Part shown: positions 46,012-55,000 of the stretch, one piece after another | Layout of the letters: every line of letters begins with the position of its first letter | Position numbering within the stretch: the stretch's first letter is position 1 | DNA from: an uncultured Aquimarina sp. | Lineage (GTDB): Bacteria; Bacteroidota; Bacteroidia; Flavobacteriales; Flavobacteriaceae | DNA: 64,000 nucleotides | Reading direction: 5' to 3' | NCBI GenBank assembly: GCA_947489195.1 | Contig: CANLCT010000008.1 | Coordinates: 34,848 to 98,847 of the forward strand | Made by a program: the position numbers and the translations under genes | The notes under the pieces: generated by a model | Seen by the model: the letters and a program-made list of their open reading frames with translations, nothing else | What the model was told of the DNA's origin: nothing | Databases searched by the model: none

Positions 46012-47352
46012 ATGAAAAAATCACATTTACTTACTGGCGCTCTATTAGGATTAGGGCTGTATAGTGCAACTGCACAAGAATTATCGGTTGATGCAATGAT
46101 TAGACCTCGATTCGAATATAGACATGGTTTTATTGATCCTGCAAGTAAAGATCAAGAACCTTCTGCTTTCGTATCTCAAAGATCATCTTTATTATTAAAA
46201 TATACAGATTCAAAAATCACCGCTTTTTTAGATTTTCAAGATGTAAGCGTATGGGGGGATCGCCCACAATTAGCTAGGGATGGCGGCGATACCTTTAGAG
46301 TAAATCAAGCTTGGGCAGAAATCAAATTAGGAAATGGTTTTTCTACAAAATTAGGACGTCAAATATTAAGCTACGATGATCAGCGTATATTAGGTGGACT
46401 TGGTTGGGCCCAACAACAAAGAACACACGATGTAGCCCTTTTGAAATATAAGAAAGAAAGTTTTAAATTAGATATCGGTTTTGCGTTTAATCAAAATGGA
46501 GAAACTCTTTCTAATACTAATTTTACACCTTCTGGAGCAGGTGTTCCGGTTTTTCAATATAAAGCCATGCAGTTTTTACATGCTTCAGGAAAACTTTCAG
46601 AAAACTTAAAGGGTAGCTTCTTGTTTTTAAATAACTCATTTCAAAACCCAACAGTTGATGGCGACCCAACACCAGGAACATCTTCTAGACAAACAACGGG
46701 TGTGTACTGGGACTATTCAACTAGCAACTTTACATTAACAGGTAGTGGGTATTATCAATTTGGACAATTTACTGACACAGTAGATATTAATGCTTTTCAA
46801 GCTTCATTATTTGCAGGCTACAAGCCAAGTAAAGGAGCTTTCAAACTAATTGGACTTGGAGGAGAAATATTAAGCGGTGATGAAAATGGTATAAGTGATG
46901 GAGAAACTGATTCTTTCTTTCCTTTGTTTGGAACAAACCATAAATTTAATGGTTTTCAAGATTTCTTCTACGTGGGTAGACATCCAAATAGTGTAGGTTT
47001 AATTGATATCTATTTAAAATCAGTAATCAAAACAGGGGCTAAATCAAAATTAATTGGTTTTGTACACAACTTTAGTGCTGCAGAAGCTCCAAGTGGATTT
47101 GACAAGAACCTTGGAACTTCTATTGATTTAGTATTTTCACAAGGAATTACTCCTTATGCTAATATTAAAATAGGTTACTCACATTCATTTCTTGAAGATG
47201 ATTACTTAGCTCTAGATACTAGACCTGGAGATGCTTCAAATGCCATACCAAATGGTCAAGGTGCTGATGCACAAAATTGGGGTTGGGTAATGCTTACCAT
47301 TAAGCCAAACTTATTCAAATGGAAAAAAGAAGCCGCTCCTGAAGCTAAATAA
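46012..47352 (+). CDS. Alginate-export-family outer-membrane porin
   Basis: A 446-residue outer-membrane barrel with signal peptide (ALLGLGLYSATAQ). It begins LSVDAMIRPRFEYRHGF and continues with RSSLLLKYTDSKITAFLDFQ, VNQAWAEIKLGNGFSTKLGR, QILSYDDQRILGGLGWAQQQ and ending WVMLTIKPNLFKW, the pattern of the Alginate_exp family of 16-18 stranded porins. In this family only some members handle alginate. Its place and promoter motif suggest that it lets nitrate or nitrite through the outer membrane (inference). It lies just upstream of nirB, separated by its own terminator and the nirB promoter. Confidence 0.82.
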   Translation: MKKSHLLTGALLGLGLYSATAQELSVDAMIRPRFEYRHGFIDPASKDQEPSAFVSQRSSLLLKYTDSKITAFLDFQDVSVWGDRPQLARDGGDTFRVNQAWAEIKLGNGFSTKLGRQILSYDDQRILGGLGWAQQQRTHDVALLKYKKESFKLDIGFAFNQNGETLSNTNFTPSGAGVPVFQYKAMQFLHASGKLSENLKGSFLFLNNSFQNPTVDGDPTPGTSSRQTTGVYWDYSTSNFTLTGSGYYQFGQFTDTVDINAFQASLFAGYKPSKGAFKLIGLGGEILSGDENGISDGETDSFFPLFGTNHKFNGFQDFFYVGRHPNSVGLIDIYLKSVIKTGAKSKLIGFVHNFSAAEAPSGFDKNLGTSIDLVFSQGITPYANIKIGYSHSFLEDDYLALDTRPGDASNAIPNGQGADAQNWGWVMLTIKPNLFKWKKEAAPEAK

Positions 47353-47386
47353 TAGCTTACTTAATCGGATACTAACATATCAAAAG

Positions 47387-47416
47387 AAAGGTTGTCAAAA
47401 TTTTATGGCAACCTTT
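47387..47416 (+). terminator. Terminator of the porin gene
   Basis: AAAGGTTG / CAACCTTT, extended by TCA/TGG pairing, with a 14-base loop, followed by TTTG. Confidence 0.75.
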
Positions 47417-47570
47417 TTTGTTTTCAACACCTTATAGATCTTAATATTTCATTAACATCGTTTTTAATTTAAAACACTAATAACCAGTAATTTATATTTT
47501 ATGTTAAAAAAAAACATTAAAAAAACGCAATAATTCCTTAATATTATTTACGTATTTATACGTAAGTATT

Positions 47571-47591
47571 AAGTAGTATTACTTATTTTTG
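47571..47591 (+). promoter_or_regulatory. nirB promoter with operator palindrome fused to the -7 box
   Basis: AAGTA-GTAT-TACTT (47571-47584) ends on the first T of the -7 box TATTTTTG (47584-47591), 20 bases before the nirB ATG. A further AAGTA half-site lies just upstream (47563-47567). No TTTG is present at -33. Confidence 0.7.
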
Positions 47592-47611
47592 CTTCTGAAA
47601 AACAAATCAAA

Positions 47612-50131
47612 ATGAAAAAAGTAATTGTAATTGGAAATGGTATGGTTGGATACAAGTTTTGCGAAAAACTTGTGGCACACCCAAACTATTCTGACTTCGA
47701 GCTTGTTGTATTTGGCGAAGAGCCAAGACGTGCTTATGACCGTGTACATTTGAGTGAATTTTATGATGGAAAAACCGCTGAAGATTTGAGTATGTCTTCG
47801 GCAACTTGGTACACAGAAAACAATATTGATCTTCATATTTCGGAAATGATTACCGAAATTGATCGTGAAAACAAAACGGTAGCTAACCACCGTGGCGATA
47901 AATACAGCTATGATTATTTGGTATTAGCTACTGGTTCTTCCGCTTTTGTACCTCCAATTCCTGGAGTAGAAAAAGAAGGAGTTTTTGTTTACCGTACTAT
48001 AGAAGACTTAGAGGCTACTGAGGCTTTTGCAAAAAAATTAAAAGCTGCGGGTAAAACGGAAGCTGCTGTACTTGGTGGAGGTCTTTTAGGTCTTGAAGCT
48101 GCTAACGCAGTAAAAAATTTAGGTTTAAACGCCCATGTAGTTGAATTTGCTCCCAGACTTATGCCAAGACAATTGGATAAAGGAGCAAGCGATATGCTTC
48201 AGGCAAAAATTGAAGACCTTGGTTTAAAAGTACATTTATCTAAGCAGACACAACATATACAAGGAGACAAGGCTATTGAAGGACTTCAATATGTCGATGG
48301 CACCGAATTAAAAGTAGATATGTTGGTGGTTTCTGCTGGTATTCGTCCTCGTGATGCTGTTGCTCGTGAATGTGGCCTTGAGGTTGGTACGCGTGGAGGT
48401 ATTTTAGTTAATCAAAAAATGCTTACTTCAGACCCTAATATTTATGCCATTGGCGAATGTGCTCTTTTAAACAGTATGATTTATGGTTTGGTGGCTCCAG
48501 GTTATGACATGGCTGAAGTGGTGGTTGATCAATTAACTGGTGGTAACAATGAAATGCCTGAGTACATTGACATGTCTACTCAACTAAAACTTATTGGTAC
48601 CGAGGTAGCAAGTTTTGGTGATGCATTAAATGATGCCAAAGAAGATTTAGATGAAATTACTTACGTTAACAAACGTAATGGTATTTATAAAAAAATAAAC
48701 GTTACTAAAGATGGAAAAAAATTATTGGGCGGTATTTTAGTTGGTGATTCTTCTGATTACAACTCTTTATTCCAAATTTATAGTAATGGAATGAAACTTC
48801 CTGAAGATCCTGAAGATTTAATTTTAGGAAGTCGTGGTGGCGAAGGTGGATCATTGCTAGGCGATGTAATGGATTTACCAGATGATGCCCAAATTTGTTC
48901 TTGCGAAAGCGTTAGTAAAGGGCAGATTTGTAAGGCAATTGAAAGTGGTGAAGCTAATGATTTAGGTGATGTTGTAACCTGTACAAAAGCCGGAACTGGT
49001 TGTGGTGGATGTAAGCCAATGGTTAAGGATTTAGTTGATGCTACTTTAAAATCATTAGGTCGTGTAGTTAAGGATAATGTTTGTGAACATTTTGATTATA
49101 ACCGTCAGGAATTATATGATATTATTCAAGTAAAAGGGTTTACTACATTTAACGAGGTATTAGATACGCATGGAAATGGTGGGGATGGGTGCGAATTATG
49201 TAAGCCATTAGTTGCCTCATTAATGGCTACAATTCATGCTGATACGGCTAATAAAGAATATGCTATTCAAGATTCGAACGATCGATTTTTAGCTAACATA
49301 CAACGTAATGGAACCTATTCTGTAGTACCACGTATTCCTGGAGGAGAAATAACCCCTGAAAAATTAATTGTTTTAGGAGAGATTGCTAAAAAATATGACC
49401 TATACACCAAAATTACTGGAGGTGTACGTATCGATTTATTTGGTGCTACTCTTAATCAATTGCCGTTAATTTGGAAAGAATTAATAGATAATGGTTTTGA
49501 AAGTGGTCACGCTTATGGAAAATCATTACGTACCGTAAAAACTTGTGTAGGATCTACCTGGTGCAGGTACGGAATGGACGAAAGTGTTAGCTTTGGAATT
49601 GAACTCGAAAATCGTTACCGAGGTATGCGTTCTCCTCATAAAATTAAAGGGGGAGTTTCGGGATGTATTAGAGAATGTGCTGAAGCACGTGGAAAAGATT
49701 TTGGTTTAATTGCTGTTGATGGAGGTTGGAATTTATATGTTGGTGGAAACGGTGGAGCAACTCCGCGACATGCCGAATTGCTTGCCGAGCAAATAGACAA
49801 CGAAACTGTTATTAAATACCTTGACCGTTATTTAATGTATTACATGCGTACAGCTAAGCCTTTACAACGTACTGCCGCTTGGCAAGATCGTTTAGAAGGC
49901 GGTATTGAGCACCTTAAAGAAGTAATTATAAATGACAAACTAGGTATTGCTGCTGATTTAGATAAAGAGATGCAAACTCTTGTAAATAAATTTGAATGTG
50001 AATGGAAACAAGCTATTGAAGATCCTGAAATGATGAAGCGTTTCAGCCATTTTGTAAATAGCGATGAAGATGACGATAATTTGGTATTTGTTCCGCTAAG
50101 AGAACAAAAAATGCCAGAACATTGGAAATAA
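47612..50131 (+). CDS. nirB: Assimilatory nitrite reductase large subunit NirB
   Basis: An 839-residue enzyme reducing nitrite to ammonia with NAD(P)H; cytosolic. The N-terminal FAD/NAD reductase (about 1-310) has KVIVIGNGMVGYKFCEKL and AAVLGGGLLGLEAANAV. A BFD-type 2Fe-2S domain (about 428-480) has ICSCESVSKGQICKAI and TCTKAGTGCGGCKPMV. A second Cys-rich segment follows (GDGCELCKPLVAS). The siroheme/4Fe-4S domain has KTCVGSTWCRYG and GVSGCIRECAEARGKDFG, supplying the four cluster cysteines. The length is typical. nirD follows after 67 bases. Confidence 0.96.
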   Translation: MKKVIVIGNGMVGYKFCEKLVAHPNYSDFELVVFGEEPRRAYDRVHLSEFYDGKTAEDLSMSSATWYTENNIDLHISEMITEIDRENKTVANHRGDKYSYDYLVLATGSSAFVPPIPGVEKEGVFVYRTIEDLEATEAFAKKLKAAGKTEAAVLGGGLLGLEAANAVKNLGLNAHVVEFAPRLMPRQLDKGASDMLQAKIEDLGLKVHLSKQTQHIQGDKAIEGLQYVDGTELKVDMLVVSAGIRPRDAVARECGLEVGTRGGILVNQKMLTSDPNIYAIGECALLNSMIYGLVAPGYDMAEVVVDQLTGGNNEMPEYIDMSTQLKLIGTEVASFGDALNDAKEDLDEITYVNKRNGIYKKINVTKDGKKLLGGILVGDSSDYNSLFQIYSNGMKLPEDPEDLILGSRGGEGGSLLGDVMDLPDDAQICSCESVSKGQICKAIESGEANDLGDVVTCTKAGTGCGGCKPMVKDLVDATLKSLGRVVKDNVCEHFDYNRQELYDIIQVKGFTTFNEVLDTHGNGGDGCELCKPLVASLMATIHADTANKEYAIQDSNDRFLANIQRNGTYSVVPRIPGGEITPEKLIVLGEIAKKYDLYTKITGGVRIDLFGATLNQLPLIWKELIDNGFESGHAYGKSLRTVKTCVGSTWCRYGMDESVSFGIELENRYRGMRSPHKIKGGVSGCIRECAEARGKDFGLIAVDGGWNLYVGGNGGATPRHAELLAEQIDNETVIKYLDRYLMYYMRTAKPLQRTAAWQDRLEGGIEHLKEVIINDKLGIAADLDKEMQTLVNKFECEWKQAIEDPEMMKRFSHFVNSDEDDDNLVFVPLREQKMPEHWK

Positions 50132-50198
50132 ACATTGAACTATAAATCAATAGTTTATTAAAATTACATTCAAAAATTACATTTAAATTCTAAAAAAT

Positions 50199-50576
50199 AT
50201 GGAAGCAATTCTAGATAAATATAAAAGCACATCATTAGAAGATGTTAAAGTTTGGTTTAAAGCTGCTAGTGTTAGCGATTTTCCTAACGATGGTGGTGCG
50301 TGTATAAAATATAAAGACAAACAAATAGCTGTTTTTAATTATACTCGAAAAAACAAATGGTATGCATGCCAAAATGTATGCCCTCATAAAATGGAAATGG
50401 TATTAAGTCGAGGAATGATTGGAGACGACAAAGGAACACCTAAAGTAGCTTGTCCATTACATAAAAAAACATTTTCATTAGAAAATGGAGAAAACCTTAA
50501 CGGTGATATTCCCCCTATTGCTACATACCCTGTTAAAATTGAAGGGGATAATGTATTTATTGGATTTGCCGAGTAG
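50199..50576 (+). CDS. nirD: Nitrite reductase small subunit NirD (Rieske-type)
   Basis: A 125-residue protein with a Rieske-like fold. The 2Fe-2S ligand motifs NVCPHKMEMVLSRG (C-x-H) and VACPLHKKTFSLENGE (C-x2-H) are present; some NirD proteins lack them, so this one probably binds a cluster. It pairs with NirB in cytosolic nitrite reduction. It is co-transcribed behind nirB and followed by a terminator. Confidence 0.93.
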   Translation: MEAILDKYKSTSLEDVKVWFKAASVSDFPNDGGACIKYKDKQIAVFNYTRKNKWYACQNVCPHKMEMVLSRGMIGDDKGTPKVACPLHKKTFSLENGENLNGDIPPIATYPVKIEGDNVFIGFAE

Positions 50577-50624
50577 CCATTAGCAATCCGTAAATAATCA
50601 ATTAATTTTGATTTTTGTTTTTCT

Positions 50625-50650
50625 AGGGTCGTTACATTTGTAGCGACTCT
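50625..50650 (+). terminator. Terminator of nirBD
   Basis: AGGGTCGTTACA / TGTAGCGACTCT (two G-T pairs), loop TT, then TTTTTTG, about 50 bases after nirD. Confidence 0.8.
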
Positions 50651-50710
50651 TTTTTGTACTTATATTTTAACCTCAATTGATACATACATTAAAAAAAGCA
50701 AACTAAAAAC

Positions 50711-50742
50711 CCTCAACATATTATGACTTCAATATATTGAGG
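50711..50742 (-). terminator. Terminator of the chalcone isomerase-like gene
   Basis: On the minus strand CCTCAATATATT and AATATGTTGAGG form a stem with an 8-base loop, followed by GTTTTTAG, 25 bases past the stop. Confidence 0.7.
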
Positions 50743-50766
50743 ATATATGAATTTTAACTTGTCTTT

Positions 50767-51438
50767 TTATTCTATTTTTTCTCCTTGCACCAATTCTTTG
50801 CGTAAACTTTTATCAACAGGATTTTTGGATAGCCATATATTAAAAATAGCTTTTTTAAATCCAAGATCTCCTACAGTCCCTAATTTTTCATAGTTTATAT
50901 ACAGAGAAACGCCTAAATTAGGTTCATATACTACATCAATTTTATCTCCTATTTTAAGTACTAATCCATCAATATGCTTTAAAAACTCGCTAATTTCTTT
51001 ACCGTATTTAGCGGTAGTGTTTTTATCATTACCATCGATAAAACCTTTATGAAAAGCTTTAACCATTTTATCATGAGATACGGCTTTAGATATAATATCC
51101 ATTCGAACAATCATGGTTTCGTCCTTTTCAATAATATCACCCGCATTAGTATTGGGTTTATTCACATACAAACCACAAGCATATATGTCTACCCATAATA
51201 ATTCTCTAAGCCCTGCTCCATTGAGAATTAATTGTTTATTTTTAAATCTATACGAAACAGGTAAAGCTGCTTTTCCTACAATTTTTGATTCTAAATTTAA
51301 ACGGTTGATGTCTCTACTTTTTGTTTCTTTAAAGTCAATAGATGTTTCTGTACTTGCAACTATTCGTGTCATCCTTGTTTGACAAAAGGAAGAAAAACTT
51401 GTTATTGTTAAAATAAGTAATAGAAAAAAATGTTTCAT
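50767..51438 (-). CDS. Chalcone isomerase-like secreted protein
   Basis: A 223-residue protein with a signal peptide (LLLILTITSFSSFCQ). The domain begins LPVSYRFKNKQLILNGAGLR, then ELLWVDIYACGLYVNKP, VRMDIISKAVSHDKMVKAF and GDLGFKKAIFNIWLSKNPV, the pattern of the bacterial chalcone isomerase-like family (fatty-acid-binding fold). Bacterial members are not flavonoid enzymes in general, and their ligand is usually unknown. It is a single gene on the opposite strand to nirBD, so it is probably not part of the nitrate island. Confidence 0.8.
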   Translation of the reverse strand: MKHFFLLLILTITSFSSFCQTRMTRIVASTETSIDFKETKSRDINRLNLESKIVGKAALPVSYRFKNKQLILNGAGLRELLWVDIYACGLYVNKPNTNAGDIIEKDETMIVRMDIISKAVSHDKMVKAFHKGFIDGNDKNTTAKYGKEISEFLKHIDGLVLKIGDKIDVVYEPNLGVSLYINYEKLGTVGDLGFKKAIFNIWLSKNPVDKSLRKELVQGEKIE

Positions 51439-52024
51439 AATAACTAGGTATTAATTTTGATTGGGATTACAAAACTAGTCATACACAAGTCATAATCTAT
51501 TGTATTTCAATCACTTTTAGTATGTTAATATCGATAAAATACATATTTTATCGATTAAGTGATTAGTGAATTTAATAAAAACTCTATTTTAAACATTTAA
51601 AAAACTGAAAATCAACAATTAATCAACATGAGTTCTACATAATTTTATACAATTATTCAATCTCAAAAATTATTAATTCGAATAATTTTTGATGGAAAAT
51701 TGTACGAGAAGGGTAATTTTGATACGAAAAAGAGGATTCTAGATAAAATTATTACTGAATTTCACTGTCGGCAACATCTTTTTCTTACGATTAACTCAAG
51801 TTACTTACTACAATATAGCTCTGCTCTTAAAAAAGAGAATTAGATTCTAAATCAAATCTTGCTTGAAACCAACAAAGCACATTACTACAATTAATTTTTA
51901 AGTACCATCGGAGAGTTAAAAAAGCTACCTAATTTTATTTAGATAGCTTAGTTTTTGTACGCTATGTATTTGCTTATTTTTATCTTATATTCTAACGTGC
52001 TATTTATGGATTAGATTTAAAAAA
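51439..52024. other. Intergenic stretch with hairpins, no recognised gene
   Basis: There is no convincing gene. A frame without ATG at about 51643-51839 encodes ~65 residues including FDGKLYEKGNFDTKKRILDK, which I cannot place; it might be a relic. Hairpins are seen at 51665-51690 (AAAAATTATT / AATAATTTTT) and 51922-51949 (AAGCTA..TAGCTT with flanking A/T runs), the latter like a terminator in either direction. Confidence 0.4.
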
Positions 52025-52052
52025 ACCGTCTAAAATAGATGCGTTAGACGGT
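52025..52052 (-). terminator. Terminator of the GH42-like gene
   Basis: ACCGTCTAA / TTAGACGGT around a 10-base loop; on the minus strand followed by TTTTTT, 26 bases past the stop. Confidence 0.8.
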
Positions 52053-52078
52053 CTTTTTACTTTACTAAAATTTAAGTA

Positions 52079-55000
52079 TTAATTTTTAAGCACTTTAAAA
52101 ACTGCTGCTTTTTTACTTAAATCACTATCATTTATAGCTGTTGTTTCGCAACTAATGATATATAAACCATTAGACAAATCTGATAAATCAACCACCGCAA
52201 TAGTTTCAAATTTACCTGATATTTCTTTTAACACTTTTCCTGTAAGGGAATATACTTTAATAGTATCAATTTGCTTATTCTCTTCCAAATTAGCTATGTT
52301 AACTACATCAGTTGTTGGATTTGGATAAACTTCGATGTTAAAATTAACATCTAACTCCTTTGCCCCTTTTATAGCCACTAAATTAAATTGTTGATTTTTA
52401 TTTGTAGCATTAAATTCCCACAACTTAGCATTCCCATTACTTCCATCGCTTTTATCTAAAACTAATGTTTTACAATGTAATGGGTTTAAAAAGTACTTTC
52501 CGTTTATTTTTTTGATTTCCCATTTTTGATGATTTGAATTGGCATTGGTCCAAGTTTTAACATTTGCATTATTATTACACTGCCCTTTATACACTTCCAA
52601 ATAACGATTTGTTCCTACATTCTTTATTTTATGCACTCCATTTCCAATATGTTCAAACTCCCAATATTGGTCTTTAGCATTTAATGATTTAAACATTCTA
52701 GTATTATATTCATCCCATTTAGGACTAATTACATTTTGCTTACTCTCAACATTTTGAATAGTATAAACGCCATCAATTTTAACTACTTCATTTGTTTTTG
52801 ATTTAACAGAGATTAGTTCAAACTTTTGATTTGTATTATTTTTACTAAATTTCCATAACTTCACATTTCCATCTTTTCCTTCACTCTTATCTAAAGCATG
52901 AGTATCGCAATGTGCTGGTCGTAAAAATATATCATTACCACTTTTTGTAACAAACCATTTATGATGATTGGCATTGGCATTTGTCCATGTATTTACATTG
53001 GCATCATTAGTACATTTTGCATTAGAAACTTCTAAAAAACGACCTGTTCCCTTGTTTTTTATTGTATGAACTTTATCACCAATATGCTTAAACTCCCATA
53101 TTTGATCATCTGCTGAAGCTATTTTAAACATTCTGGCATTATGATTATCCCATACTGGTGCTATTATGTGTTGATTTGTCTGAATATTTTTAATATGATG
53201 TGCTCCGTTCACTACAATATTATTTTCTTTTGTATTTGAAGCTGAACTTGCTTTTCCAGAAACTTGTAACAACAACACTTGTTTTGATGTCATTTCAAAA
53301 TTGTTAGACAATTTATTACCTGTAATTAAATTGGTAATAGTTACATTGCTATTGCTTCCTAATAATAACTTAACCTTTGACTTAGCCTTACCTACGTTTA
53401 CTAATGAAATTATATTTTTTCCATTACTTTTTGCAGATCTATGCTGAATTGATTTAAGTCCTTTTTTAGAATTTGTTTCTTGCACATTTACAACTAGTTT
53501 TTTGCCTTTACGGTTTAACTGTGCAACTACCTGAGACTTTAAATTGCCCGCATTTATATTTATAATATTTCCAGACCCTGGTACTAATTTTTTATTCAAA
53601 TTTTTACCATATTCATTCTTCTTTAAACTTTTACTATCTAGTAATACAGTTCCTCCTTCATTCAAATATTTTTGCAAAGCATTAAACTCTGATGTAGTTA
53701 CGTATTCTGTATTTGAAACTACAATCATTTCCCAGTTTTTAGCATTTTGTTTTTTGATAATATTCTCTGTAGCAAAACCTAATCGATATCCTTCAAAATA
53801 CAAAGACTCGTATATATCCAATAACTCTGTCATCTGGTTACTTTTATTAATAGCCGAAGTTTCTGAGTAAAATAATCGCACTGGATTGTTTACATTTTGT
53901 AATGCTGTAATTTCATTAGCAAAAGTGTTAATATCAATCATTGTAGAGTGGAACTCATTTAATACACGTGGCATCATTAATACGGAACCTGCCAAAAGGT
54001 GAAATCCTCTTATAGATCCATCTTTTTCTCTTAACCAAGCCCAATTTTGAGTAACATCTGAACCATGTATTGTTGCCAACCATTGTGCAGTTCTGGCAAA
54101 CTCCTTATCTAAAAAAAGATTTTTTGAAGAACCTGTATCCACTGAATGCCCTTCAGAATTATAATTTATTGAATTAGGACTTACCGAATGCATAAAATCA
54201 TATTCTGCAGCCATGTGCGACCAATTCAAAGCATATTTATCTTGCCAAGCTTTTCTGCCTCCAAAATTTCTGGTATGATCCATATGGCCATCATTACCAA
54301 TAACCTCTGTTAATCTTGTCAATGTTTCAAAATCTAACCCATGATCTCTTGAGTTTCCTGACCATTGTCCTGGAATTAATTTGATATGGCTTTTCATTTT
54401 AGGATCATGCTTTTTAATTTCGTCATGCAAAAAAGTAAACCATTGATTCACTCTAACTTGATTAAATCTCATAAAATCGTACCACTTTGGTGTACCACGT
54501 AATGATTTATTTACTGGTGTAGAAACTGAACCTGCAGCTTGCTTAAAGTTACCAAATGAAGTACTCCAGGTTGTATTTAAGTTCTTTATATTCTTGTGCT
54601 TATTTTTTAACCAATTTTCAAATTTTCTACGGGTATGGCTTGTAATATCAATAACATCCCATGTACCTGCAGTATTCCAATGCGGCTCATTAGAAAGCAT
54701 GTAACCCAACTTACTTCGGTTTAAATTTTTTAATTGAGGTACATAAAATTTGAATAACTGCTTATGAAGTTCCTTTGCTTGCGGATGATCGATATCAAAA
54801 CCTGTAAATGTAGTGGTTCCTTTAGCTAAGTCTGGATACTTCTTTTTGGCAAATTCAGGTATACTTTTCATCCCCAAAAAAGGCGCTCCAAAATTTCCGG
54901 ATTCTAAATTTTTTAATTTAAATTTTTGACCACCCTTAATATCAAACTTACCATTACTGTCTTGAGTTAGCATGCCAATATCAAAATAATAACCGCTCAG

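Noticed and set aside
52071..52082. AAGTATTAATT at the end of the GH42-like gene as an island operator
   Set aside because: Only a half-site, at a gene 3' end, in AT-rich DNA; expected by chance.
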